This document shows positions 22,262 through 30,049 of a stretch of DNA of 36,509 bases, one piece after another. Numbering within the stretch: the stretch's first letter is position 1; each line of letters starts with the position of its first letter. The DNA lies in NCBI GenBank assembly GCA_019661855.1, contig JAIFWM010000001.1, positions 1 through 36,509 on the forward strand, read 5' to 3'. This DNA comes from Candidatus Parcubacteria bacterium (lineage in GTDB: Bacteria > Patescibacteriota > Minisyncoccia > Phycocordibacterales > SBAW01). The notes beneath the pieces are model-generated. The model made no database searches. It was given only the letters and a program-made list of their open reading frames with translations, and was not told where the DNA came from. The translations under genes were made by a program, and so were the position numbers.

Positions 22262-22281
22262 CCCTGAGCTTGTCGAACGGG
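22262..22281. repeat. REP-like intergenic repeat motif
   Basis: CCCTGAGCTTGTCGAACGGG matches the widely seen intergenic repeat motif CCTTCGACAAGCTCAGG found in many bacterial genomes. When read through it gives the tell-tale VRQAQGD peptide in front of UvrA. It lies in the uvrA leader between promoter and start. Confidence 0.5.
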
Positions 22282-22332
22282 TATCACGCAAACTTCCCCA
22301 CGCAGTACGCGAGGGGTTGGTTATGTATTCAC

Positions 22333-22362
22333 AGTATACCAAAGTTCCCGAAATTTTGACAA
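22333..22362 (-). promoter_or_regulatory. uvrA promoter with extended -10
   Basis: TTGTCA (22362-22357), 18-nt spacer, TGG-TATACT (22341-22333) on the minus strand. The -35 overlaps a plus-strand TTGACA (22356-22361) that may belong to the divergent gene at 22428. This gives uvrA a leader of about 75 nt. No LexA-like box was seen. Confidence 0.7.
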
Positions 22363-22427
22363 TTCAGTAAATTTTAAGCATTGTATTGTTGGCAGTTTGC
22401 CAGGAACCATAGATCAGGAGACGTAAC

Positions 22428-22994
22428 ATGAGAGCTCTGGCTTTGATAGTGTTTGGTCTGTTTACTACTGTGGCACAGTCGGCAGAAATTACCGCACACG
22501 CTCCACAAAGCATGCGGGTCACGGTGATGAACCCTACACCACTTGTGGAAAATGACGGGCGCCGAGTTATTGGTCAACTTTCATTTGGAGATACTTGTAA
22601 TGTCCACTTCGGAGAAAGTTTGATCGAAAAGAATCGAGATACAACCGACGTCTTGGTTGTCCTCCACAATGACATATATATGAACAGTGGAGGTCGTTGC
22701 ATTCGAGGTGTATTATTTTTCGTCCCGATCAAACAGTTCGACACAATGGAACGGGCATATCTAACCATTTTGCGAGATGACGCACGTAAGGCTCTCGAAC
22801 GAGCAAAAGAAACGCTCGAGGAAGAAATTAGCAAGAGTGGTACCACAGGCGAGAAAGCACGTGTACTGCGTCTGCTGGGGAATGTTTCCACAGATCGCGC
22901 AACAGGAACTCTTCAGAGAGCTCAGCGTGATCTGGATTATCTCGACCAGCCACCAACTCCACACCGATTGTTCCCTTTAAGGATCGGAAACTGA
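22428..22994 (+). CDS. Secreted hypothetical protein, 188 aa
   Basis: ATG at 22428 follows AGGAGACGTAAC, a good ribosome site. A signal peptide (MRALALIVFGLFTTVAQSAE) is followed by a beta-rich part with two cysteines that may form a disulfide (GDTCNVHFG and GGRCIRG). The C-terminal third is a charged helical region (RKALERAKETLEEEISKSG). I do not recognise the family. It is followed after 2 nt by a small cysteine-containing gene and then a terminator. It looks like one of the SD-led accessory units. Confidence 0.68.
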   Translation: MRALALIVFGLFTTVAQSAEITAHAPQSMRVTVMNPTPLVENDGRRVIGQLSFGDTCNVHFGESLIEKNRDTTDVLVVLHNDIYMNSGGRCIRGVLFFVPIKQFDTMERAYLTILRDDARKALERAKETLEEEISKSGTTGEKARVLRLLGNVSTDRATGTLQRAQRDLDYLDQPPTPHRLFPLRIGN

Positions 22995-22996
22995 AC

Positions 22997-23203
22997 ATGG
23001 GCTCACATTCGGAAGGGATTCCGCGGAATCCATACGACTGCGGTTTCAAATTGAGTTTTGCGACTCCGGAAGATGCTTCGCCGTTTCTTCGATCTGCGCG
23101 CGATCATCTCTACCTATGCGATGCGTGTGGTCAGCACCATATTCACGATTTGGGACCGAAAATTCGAACTACGTTCCAGCTTAGAGCGCTAGCAGCAGGC
23201 TAG
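22997..23203 (+). CDS. Small possible zinc-binding protein, 68 aa
   Basis: The frame starts at ATG 22997, 2 nt after the preceding stop. The protein has a CDACGQHHIHD cluster (two Cys and three His within 10 residues) that could bind a metal; its other cysteine is in YDCGFKL. No signal peptide. The size and the cluster suggest a zinc-ribbon-like module, but no family is recognised. It is co-transcribed with the secreted protein gene and ends before a strong terminator. Confidence 0.55.
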   Translation: MGSHSEGIPRNPYDCGFKLSFATPEDASPFLRSARDHLYLCDACGQHHIHDLGPKIRTTFQLRALAAG

Positions 23204-23218
23204 CCACACAAGTTTGAG

Positions 23219-23246
23219 AGAGGGCCTACGGGCCCTCTTTTTATAT
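23219..23246 (+). terminator. Intrinsic terminator
   Basis: AGAGGGCC, loop TACG, GGCCCTCT, then TTTTATAT. It ends the 22428-23203 unit. Confidence 0.9.
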
Positions 23247-23249
23247 ACA

Positions 23250-23279
23250 AGAGCTCCGGTCAACGTTGATCGGAGCTCT
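23250..23279. repeat. 30-bp near-perfect palindrome (terminator of the minus-strand gene)
   Basis: AGAGCTCCG at 23250 mirrors CGGAGCTCT at 23279. The centre GTCAACGTTGAT is also symmetric except for one G/T, so the full 30 bp form a palindrome with a single mismatch. It follows the stop of the minus-strand gene 23297-23467 and probably works as its terminator hairpin, although the T tract is weak. Confidence 0.65.
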
Positions 23280-23296
23280 GGTCAAACCATGTCCAG

Positions 23297-23467
23297 TTAG
23301 GATTTCTTATCATTCTCCTTCTCCTGTGGTGTTTCTGTCTGCTGCTGTTGCTGGCCGACTTTCTTAGGAGTGTTCGGGTCGTATGGAGCTATCTTGGGCA
23401 ACTGATTAAATTGATTCTGATACTTGAACCAACGTGCCACCTTGGCGAAATCTATGCCTTTGCGCAT
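23297..23467 (-). CDS. Small basic Gln-rich hypothetical protein, 56 aa
   Basis: ATG at 23467 follows GAGGTGAGG, a strong ribosome site, on the minus strand. The protein begins MRKGIDFAKVARWFKYQNQF, has a QQQQQ run, and ends with a charged tail (ETPQEKENDKKS). It is soluble, basic at the start and acidic or mixed at the end. No family recognised. It lies between the M11 protease gene and the palindrome at 23250. Confidence 0.6.
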   Translation of the reverse strand: MRKGIDFAKVARWFKYQNQFNQLPKIAPYDPNTPKKVGQQQQQTETPQEKENDKKS

Positions 23468-23514
23468 GAGGCCTCACCTCTTTCCCATCTGCCGCTATTA
23501 TACGCCTCCTTTTT

Positions 23515-25722
23515 CTACTTTGTGATGATCGCAGAGACAGTTTTTGAGTTGCCAGACTTGTCAGATGCAGTAACCGCGATCGTGTGCGAACCAGGAGTAA
23601 TAGCCTTTCCTTGCCACGTATAGGAGCAGGATGTGGTGTTGTTACAAGTTTGCTTTGTTGCGTCGTCAACCTTTATAACGATAAAAGCAATACCGCTTAG
23701 GTTATCGGATGCCGATGCACTAATTGTTACACTTTGATTTCCTTTAACTTGTGTTCCGTTGGTAGGCGAAGTTATCGTAACTGCCGGAGCCACAGTATCC
23801 GGTGCATAAACTATATAACTCGCAGTGGTTGAGAGCGTGTGCGCTGCAGTTCCATCTTGAGCTTGAACGAGTACTTGGTATACCCCATCAGTGCTACTTG
23901 TCGGTGAAATTATTTTAACCACACTAGAGCCACTACCTCCAGGTGCAAGAGACAATGAAACCGGCGAAAGAGTTGAACTCCATCCCGCTGGCAGAGTTCC
24001 ACCAAGTGAGAAAGTACTTGTTGAACAGGTACTACTGTCGTTATTTTTAAGCGAAACAGTGTACGAAAGAGCTGATCCTGCGAAACCACCTTGAGAGAGC
24101 GGCGATATCGTCATGGTAGGCAGCTTGGGGATACACGGTGCTCCGGATAGTTGAACAGCAAGAACTGTACTTGAATCTGTATGGCTTACTTGTGTCACTT
24201 GTATGCCGTTATTCGGATCGTTAAATGACGTTCCGTCTACAAGTGCCCCATTAGCGAAGTTATTGTCTCCTGGAGTAAGGTCAACAAAATAGGTATTACC
24301 TATTGAGCCAATATGAACCGTTGCACCGCTCGTTAAGGTAGGTGGGAGGTCTGCATCGTGGCCGATTGGCTGCCGATACCCAACAAAATAACTTTCACCT
24401 GTATCACTCTTTGCAATCTTAAGAACCTGCGGTGCAGATGTTTTTAATTCTATAGGCGCGATCGAATATGTGCCGCTTGTGCTCACGTTCACAACATTGG
24501 CAGCTGCGAGCCAACCGAAGAGTGACTTGTGCGCAGCGTTTGAATGATCTTGATTATAATATCCGAGAGGATCATAATTTTCACCATACTCTACATTGGC
24601 GCAGTTGGTGTACACATCAATAGCCTTACTGCCGCAGGAAATAGTCGAGGCGTGATACTGACCTAGTGCATGACCAAGCTCATGTTCAAGAACTTCTACA
24701 AAGGATGGCTGACCATACATAATTGCGAGAGACCAAGACGGATTTACCCCAACAACCGACAATCCACCAAAATTGCATCCAGCGTTTGGTATGACATAGA
24801 TTCTGCGAGTGTAATTGCTTACGGCATAGCCAGCCGTGGCAGCTGCTTGATCTGCCGCGCTCATGACTGTGTAATAATCGTTACACACGGTCGAAGCTGT
24901 GTACGGGACAGTAAACCAAGGTGCTACATCTCCCGAGAATGACGTCTGACCAAACGAATCTTCCTGATAGTACTGATTAAGTGAGTTTGATGGTCCAAAA
25001 ACAATGTCGTTTATTTGAGTCTGCGAATATGGTTGTGACGTGTTGTCAGTAAAATTGACCGGTATTACGATACTTTTTTGCACGCCTATAGCTGCCGAAG
25101 CTGTTGCCGCTTGCGTGGTTTTAACCGACGAACCTCCTGCATACGCCACCACAAGCTGATCATCAAGGACAGTCCCGTGGGCAGAAACTTTTGACCCCGT
25201 GGTAAGCATAGGCTTTCCTTCAGCAAAACGCATATGGTAAAGCTTGCCCGTATTATCCTTAAGTTGATAGTCAAATTCGCTCTGCTTAGTTTCTTGCCGA
25301 TCAATATGAACAACCGCAACTATTCCCTGGACATCGGTCTCTTTTTCGATAAGCAATTGCACCGAGGCTGGCAATTTGCTACGCACAGTGTTAGGAATTG
25401 AACTTAAGAGGAATCCGCGAGGGTCATTTGTAGCAAGTTTGAGCATCGCTTGTTTGCGCTGCGATGCTAGAGATGAAATATCTGAACCTGACTTTGATTC
25501 TTTGAGAAGTTGGGTAGTAAGACCTATTGCAGAAACAGGGGCATGCGAAACCGCCTGAGATGGTGCTGCTTCTGCTTGGTTTGCCTCAGACACTAGTGCA
25601 TACCCAGAAAGCGATGCAAAAGTTATAAGGATTAAAAAATGGATAACAGTGTGCGAAGGGTTAGCGTGCCAATTAGCGTACCATGCATGCCGTTCCGAAA
25701 GATCCTTATGTATCTTGTTCAT
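23515..25722 (-). CDS. Membrane-anchored or secreted M11 (gametolysin)-like metalloprotease
   Basis: A hydrophobic segment (VIHFLILITFASLSGYALV, about residues 26-44) is the signal or anchor. After a propeptide-like region the catalytic part carries the complete metzincin motif HELGHALGQYH (347-357), with three zinc His and the catalytic Glu. The preceding text (RIYVIPNAGCNFGGLSVVGV) matches gametolysin-type M11 peptidases. Around 530-640 comes a NEW3/CARDB-type beta domain (TISPLSQGGFAGSALSYTVS). The last 90 residues form a bacterial Ig-like domain (PAVTITSPTNGTQVKGNQSV). It probably cuts proteins at the surface or of a host cell. It lies 39 nt after uvrB, with an inverted repeat between. 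Confidence 0.88.
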   Translation of the reverse strand: MNKIHKDLSERHAWYANWHANPSHTVIHFLILITFASLSGYALVSEANQAEAAPSQAVSHAPVSAIGLTTQLLKESKSGSDISSLASQRKQAMLKLATNDPRGFLLSSIPNTVRSKLPASVQLLIEKETDVQGIVAVVHIDRQETKQSEFDYQLKDNTGKLYHMRFAEGKPMLTTGSKVSAHGTVLDDQLVVAYAGGSSVKTTQAATASAAIGVQKSIVIPVNFTDNTSQPYSQTQINDIVFGPSNSLNQYYQEDSFGQTSFSGDVAPWFTVPYTASTVCNDYYTVMSAADQAAATAGYAVSNYTRRIYVIPNAGCNFGGLSVVGVNPSWSLAIMYGQPSFVEVLEHELGHALGQYHASTISCGSKAIDVYTNCANVEYGENYDPLGYYNQDHSNAAHKSLFGWLAAANVVNVSTSGTYSIAPIELKTSAPQVLKIAKSDTGESYFVGYRQPIGHDADLPPTLTSGATVHIGSIGNTYFVDLTPGDNNFANGALVDGTSFNDPNNGIQVTQVSHTDSSTVLAVQLSGAPCIPKLPTMTISPLSQGGFAGSALSYTVSLKNNDSSTCSTSTFSLGGTLPAGWSSTLSPVSLSLAPGGSGSSVVKIISPTSSTDGVYQVLVQAQDGTAAHTLSTTASYIVYAPDTVAPAVTITSPTNGTQVKGNQSVTISASASDNLSGIAFIVIKVDDATKQTCNNTTSCSYTWQGKAITPGSHTIAVTASDKSGNSKTVSAIITK

Positions 25723-25725
25723 CTT

Positions 25726-25756
25726 TATACTAAAAACTTATAATGTCTTTAGTATA
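25726..25756. repeat. Inverted repeat between uvrB and the M11 protease gene
   Basis: TATACTAAA (25726-25734) and TTTAGTATA (25748-25756) are perfect 9-bp arms around 13 nt, in the 39-bp gap before the protease start. It contains -10-like strings on both strands. It could be an operator or a double promoter element; an RNA hairpin without a T tract is less likely. Confidence 0.5.
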
Positions 25757-25761
25757 TAGCA

Positions 25762-27768
25762 TTATTTTTTAGCCTTTTTCTTGTCTCCAGAGAGGGCATA
25801 AATTTCATCTCGTAAAAGAGCTGCAGTTTCAAAATCTAGGTTTTTAACCGCTTCGGCCATCTCGCGACGTTTACTTGTTAAGAACTTACGTGGATTCTTT
25901 TTATACAACTCTTTGTCTACCTCAAGCATCGTGACCACTGCTTTAGTGTGCTCACTGCGCAGCTCCTCGGTAATGTCTTTAATTTTCTTTATGATAGTTT
26001 GCGGGGTGATGCCGTGCTCTTTGTTGTATTTGTCTTGCAGTACGCGGCGACGGGTAGTCTCACTCACTGCTTTTTTAAGCGACTCAGTTTCGTGGTCGGC
26101 ATAGAGCAGCACTCTCCCCGCTACGTTTCGTGCCGCGCGTCCAATGGTTTGAATGAGCGACACTTCAGAGCGCAAAAATCCTTCTTTATCAGCATCTAAA
26201 ATAGCCACAAGCTCTACCTCGGGCAAATCCAACCCTTCGCGAAGGAGGTTTACTCCTACCAAGACGTCAAACTCCCCCTTACGTAGGTCAGTAAGCGTGG
26301 TGATGCGCTCCAAAGTTTCAATATCGCTGTGCAAGTATTTTGCTTTAAGTTTGCGCTCTTTTAAATATTCGGCTAAGTCTTCGGCCATTTTTTTAGTAAG
26401 GGTCGTAATGAGCACGCGTGCACCCTTCGCAATTGTCTTTACAGATTCCTCGATGACATCTTGAACTTGGCCTTTATATTCTCCAGCACTAGTAACCGGG
26501 CGTACATCGATTTCTGGATCCAAAAGTCCTGTTGGACGCACGATTTGCTCCACAATATTTTTACCCGAGATTTCTTTTTCATATGCCGCAGGTGTTGCTG
26601 AGGTATAGATAATTTGTCCTACACGCTTGTTAAACTCTTCAAACTGTAATGGCCGGTTGTCGACGGCGCTTGGTAAGCGAAAACCGAAGTCTATCAACGT
26701 CTCTTTGCGCGAGCGGTCACCAGCATACATTCCACCAATCTGCGGTACGGTCACGTGTGACTCATCTATGATTGTGAGGAAACCCTGGGGAAAGTAGTCG
26801 AGCAAGGTGTAGGGAGGCTCGCCGGGCTTGCGGCCGTCGAAATGACGGGAATAATTTTCTATCCCGTTGCAATAACCAACCTCTTTGATCATAGCGAGGT
26901 CGTAGTTGGTACGTCGTTTGAGTCGTTCTGATTCTAAAACTTTACCCGCGCGTTCAAACTTTGCGAGTTGGTCTTTAAGCTCTGCTTTGATACTCGCCAT
27001 TGCACGCACGCGTTCATCCTCTGGGGTTACATAATGTTTTGCAGGAAATACAAACACCGAGTGCACCTCCTCGCGCTCTTGGCGCGTTATAGCATCAATA
27101 ATGCGCAAGCGTGCGATGGTGTCTCCCTCAAACTCCACCCGGTAGAGCACCCGCTCTCCTGCGGGTTGGATCTCAACACTGTTTCCGAGCGCTCTAAATT
27201 GTCCGGGAGTGAGGTCTGCAGTGGTACGCTCAAAATAAATGCCAATTAGCTCATGAATAAGCTCTGTACGAGTCTTTGGCATGCCTGACTTAAGTTCGAG
27301 ATGTACTTTGCGATACTCTTCGGGGCTACCCAAGCCATAGATACACGACACAGACGCTACAATGATCACGTCTTGGCGTGTGAGCAGTGCTTGCGTTGAG
27401 GCATGACGCAGACGCTCTATCTCTTCGTTAATCTGTGCCTCTTTTTCGATAAACGTGTCAGAGTGTGGAATATATGCCTCTGGTTGGTAGTAGTCATAGT
27501 ACGAAACAAAGTAGTGTACCGCTGCATCAGGAAAAAACTCACGATACTCTTGTGCCAACTGTGCGGCGAGCGTTTTGTTGTGTGCAATGACGAGTGTGGG
27601 TTTGTTAACCTGCTCTATCACATTGGCGGCAGTAAATGTTTTACCTGAGCCAGTTACCCCAAGAAGCGTTTGGTGTCGTTCCCCTCTTTTGAGCCCTGCC
27701 ACCAGTTTTTTAATGGCCTCGGGCTGATCCCCAGCGGGCTTGTGTGATGATTTGAGTTTGAAATTCAT
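25762..27768 (-). CDS. uvrB: Excinuclease ABC subunit B
   Basis: UvrB is the helicase-like damage verifier that receives DNA from UvrA and recruits UvrC. All usual parts are there: Walker A GVTGSGKTFTAANVI, the beta-hairpin region SYYDYYQPEAYIPHSDTFIE, helicase motifs IDESHVTVPQIGGMYAGDRS, YTSATPA and QTIGRAARN, and the C-terminal UVR helix pair (MAEAVKNLDFETAALLRDEI) that binds UvrC. Length 668 is full. Its ATG overlaps the TGA of tgt (ATGA), so the two are translationally coupled. Confidence 0.99.
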   Translation of the reverse strand: MNFKLKSSHKPAGDQPEAIKKLVAGLKRGERHQTLLGVTGSGKTFTAANVIEQVNKPTLVIAHNKTLAAQLAQEYREFFPDAAVHYFVSYYDYYQPEAYIPHSDTFIEKEAQINEEIERLRHASTQALLTRQDVIIVASVSCIYGLGSPEEYRKVHLELKSGMPKTRTELIHELIGIYFERTTADLTPGQFRALGNSVEIQPAGERVLYRVEFEGDTIARLRIIDAITRQEREEVHSVFVFPAKHYVTPEDERVRAMASIKAELKDQLAKFERAGKVLESERLKRRTNYDLAMIKEVGYCNGIENYSRHFDGRKPGEPPYTLLDYFPQGFLTIIDESHVTVPQIGGMYAGDRSRKETLIDFGFRLPSAVDNRPLQFEEFNKRVGQIIYTSATPAAYEKEISGKNIVEQIVRPTGLLDPEIDVRPVTSAGEYKGQVQDVIEESVKTIAKGARVLITTLTKKMAEDLAEYLKERKLKAKYLHSDIETLERITTLTDLRKGEFDVLVGVNLLREGLDLPEVELVAILDADKEGFLRSEVSLIQTIGRAARNVAGRVLLYADHETESLKKAVSETTRRRVLQDKYNKEHGITPQTIIKKIKDITEELRSEHTKAVVTMLEVDKELYKKNPRKFLTSKRREMAEAVKNLDFETAALLRDEIYALSGDKKKAKK

Positions 27769-28985
27769 TGTTTGTATTGAGCAAGAAATGTATCATGAAA
27801 CTCATTAAAATTTCCATTAAGTATACTCTCGCGGATTTGAGTGGTGAGATGAGTTAAAAAATAAATATTATGCATCGAGGCAAGCACCGGCCCGAGCAAC
27901 TCTTTAGTACGAAAAAGATGATGTACATACGCGCGGGTGTGATGTTGGCATGTTGGACATTCGCAGCCTTCATCTAACGGGCTAAAATCTTCTTTAAACT
28001 CTGCGTTGGGGATTTGGATTTTGCCCCGTTTGGTAAAAATGCCTCCCGTGCGCCCATTGCGTGTTGGAGTTACTCCATCAAACGTGTCCACGCCATGCGC
28101 AGCTCCAAGCAAAATATCTTCTGGCTCACTCACTCCAAGTCCATGCACAGGCATACCCTCTGGCAACTCGGTGAGCATGTTAAGTGCAGACTGGAGTGAA
28201 TTGTCTCCATACTTGCGACTAAAAGAGCCTCCTAATCCAAAACCATCAAACCCCATCTCACCTATTTCGCGAGCACTTTGACGACGCAAATCATCATAGG
28301 GACCTCCCTGCCCTATGCCGTAAATTGCTTGCTTGTTGTTGGCATCTATATTTTGGCGATGTGCCTTGAGACTGCGCTTGGCCCATGTATGTGTGCGCTC
28401 CATCGCCTCTTTTTGAAATTCAAAGGGCGAAGTTGGTGCAGTACATTGATCAAAAGCAAAAAAGATATCTGAACCAAGTTTTTGTTGGATCTCAACTGAA
28501 CGCTCGGGAGTAAAACGATGCAATGAACCATCAACATGTGAAGTAAACGTTACTCCTTCCTCATCAACAATAGCGAGTTTGCCATGCTGCGAGGCAACAT
28601 CTTCGTCATATACGGTAACCACATCATCTTCTGACACATGTTCGGGTAAAAATTTTGAAACTCCTTTGCCAAACCCTTCTCCTAAAGAAAAAACCTGAAA
28701 CCCTCCCGAGTCTGTGATAAGAGGACCATCAAAACCCATAAACTGGTGTAAACCTCCAGCTTTAGCAATTAACTCTTCGCCGGGTGAGAGATAGAGATGG
28801 TACGTATTACAAATGACGGTTTGTATGCCAAGGTCCTTATATTTAGTGGGCTCAACACCCTTCACATCAGCCTTGGTTGCCACAGGCACAAACGCAGGAG
28901 TTTTGATCTCTCCATGTGGCGTCTTCAAAATCCCCGCTCGCGCGATACCTTCTTTCTTTTCAACTTTAAATTCTATTGGACGCAT
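27765..28985 (-). CDS. tgt: tRNA-guanine transglycosylase (TGT)
   Basis: TGT replaces G34 of tRNAs for Asp, Asn, His and Tyr with preQ1 or queuine. Seen: the catalytic-Asp motif ITDSGGFQVFSL, FAFDQCTAPTSPFE, YGIGQGGPYDDLR, the nucleophile motif TFDGVTPTRNGRTG, and a zinc site C-x-C-x2-C with a His about 25 residues later (CECPTCQHH to MHN). Length 406 is a little above normal. The substrate-binding loop is GFGLGGSFSRK where canonical bacterial enzymes have GGLAVGE, so base preference may differ. No queuosine synthesis genes are in the window. Overlaps uvrB. Confidence 0.96.
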   Translation of the reverse strand: MRPIEFKVEKKEGIARAGILKTPHGEIKTPAFVPVATKADVKGVEPTKYKDLGIQTVICNTYHLYLSPGEELIAKAGGLHQFMGFDGPLITDSGGFQVFSLGEGFGKGVSKFLPEHVSEDDVVTVYDEDVASQHGKLAIVDEEGVTFTSHVDGSLHRFTPERSVEIQQKLGSDIFFAFDQCTAPTSPFEFQKEAMERTHTWAKRSLKAHRQNIDANNKQAIYGIGQGGPYDDLRRQSAREIGEMGFDGFGLGGSFSRKYGDNSLQSALNMLTELPEGMPVHGLGVSEPEDILLGAAHGVDTFDGVTPTRNGRTGGIFTKRGKIQIPNAEFKEDFSPLDEGCECPTCQHHTRAYVHHLFRTKELLGPVLASMHNIYFLTHLTTQIRESILNGNFNEFHDTFLAQYKQ

Positions 28986-28997
28986 ATATATATGAGT

Positions 28998-29024
28998 GGC
29001 CGCCCCGCAAGGTGCGGAGCGGCC
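28998..29024 (-). terminator. GC-rich hairpin after the MCDYS-family gene
   Basis: GGCCGCCCCGC and GCGGAGCGGCC pair over 11 positions with one mismatch around a 5-nt loop. The tail on the minus strand is only ACTCATATAT, so it is a weak terminator, and the tgt start codon lies just 12 nt further. Confidence 0.55.
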
Positions 29025-29055
29025 GAAGCACTAGTGAATTTGTGCGATGTGAACC

Positions 29056-29481
29056 TTAGACGTAATCGGCCCGTTCCAAAGCCTTCGCCTCTTCCTTGGT
29101 CTTCGGATCTGCAGGAAGTTGCAAGACAGTGGCAGTCTGGCCGGCGACCAAGACATCGAGCTTCACGGTCTTGCCGTCGGGGAACATCAGCGCGTCGTGG
29201 TGCTGGTGAAGGTTGTCCTTGTCGACTTGGACGAAACGCGCAACCTTCCAAGGAAGAACCTTCGGCTTCTTTTTGATGAAGCCGATAAAGCCTGCCCGCT
29301 CCGAGTCAATCGCGATCTCCTTGTCGAACGCCAGCTCAGTTCCCGGAAGGAGACACACCGCCGTTGTGGGGTCCGTAACCGCCACGAAGCCACGAGTGTG
29401 GCGGGAGATCGAATGACTGACTAAGATGTCATTCTTTTCAGCCGCACGCTTCTTAACGTCCTTGGCGCTATAGTCGCACAT
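29056..29481 (-). CDS. 'MCDYS' family conserved hypothetical protein, 141 aa
   Basis: I chose the ATG at 29481 because AGAGGAG lies 8 nt before it and the protein then starts MCDYSAKDVKKRAAEKND, the conserved opening of a family of unknown function known to me from alphaproteobacteria and cyanobacteria. Other family marks are TAVCLLPGTELAFDKE, ARFVQVDKDN, HQHHDALMFPDGKTVKL and GQTATVLQLPA. Codons and GC content are visibly richer than in neighbouring genes, and the gene is SD-led and followed by its own hairpin. This suggests transfer from a proteobacterium. Function unknown; the HQHHD cluster might bind metal. Confidence 0.8.
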   Translation of the reverse strand: MCDYSAKDVKKRAAEKNDILVSHSISRHTRGFVAVTDPTTAVCLLPGTELAFDKEIAIDSERAGFIGFIKKKPKVLPWKVARFVQVDKDNLHQHHDALMFPDGKTVKLDVLVAGQTATVLQLPADPKTKEEAKALERADYV

Positions 29482-29549
29482 GAGAAAGAACTCCTCTGAT
29501 TCCAGAAGCCCAGTGTTGAGCTTCATACCACTACACAGTAGCAGTATGT

Positions 29550-30026
29550 TTATTTAACGTCTAGGAGTTCAACTTCGAAAACAAGTGTTGAGTTGCCAGG
29601 AATTGGCCCGTAAGTTGCCGAACCATAACCAAGACTTGGTGGGATAATGAGCAAACGCTTACCACCAACTTTCATGCCTTGGAGCCCTTGGTCCCAACCA
29701 GCGATCACCATACCCGCGCCTAACTGAAAGGTAAATGGATTTTTACCAACAGATGTATCAAATACAGTACCGTCTTGAAACTTGCCGGTGTAGTTAACGG
29801 TAACGGTGCTACCTGGCTTTGCCTCAGCACCTCCACCCACCTTTTCATCCTGTACTACCAGTTCATTTGTATTTGTGCTCGTGCCCAAAGGAAGAGCAGC
29901 GCTGTTGTCATTAGTGTTTCCTGCAAGCGAATCCATAAGATTTAACGGACTATTAAAAATAAAGAAAAATCCAACTACTACGATCGCTACACCGACCGCA
30001 ATGCCGAGCTGCAATCTATGTGTCAT
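29550..30026 (-). CDS. Membrane-anchored FKBP-type peptidyl-prolyl isomerase
   Basis: The enzyme speeds cis-trans change at prolines during protein folding. One N-terminal membrane anchor (LGIAVGVAIVVVGFFFIF, about residues 7-24) is followed by a Ser/Thr/Asn linker and a full FKBP domain: VTVNYTGKFQDGTVFDTSVG, FQLGAGMVIAGWDQGLQGMK, VGGKRLLIIPPSLGYGS and STLVFEVELLDV. The aromatic pocket residues are in place. It should act outside the membrane on exported proteins, of which this window has many. It follows 30050-31366 by 23 nt, so it may be the last gene of that operon, but TATCGT 6 nt before the ATG could also serve. Confidence 0.95.
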   Translation of the reverse strand: MTHRLQLGIAVGVAIVVVGFFFIFNSPLNLMDSLAGNTNDNSAALPLGTSTNTNELVVQDEKVGGGAEAKPGSTVTVNYTGKFQDGTVFDTSVGKNPFTFQLGAGMVIAGWDQGLQGMKVGGKRLLIIPPSLGYGSATYGPIPGNSTLVFEVELLDVK

Positions 30027-30049
30027 ACCCCAACGATACTTCCATTTTC

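Noticed and set aside
28797..29276. Plus-strand open frame of 159 codons
   Set aside because: It overlaps the start of tgt and most of the MCDYS gene, both with clear family motifs on the other strand.
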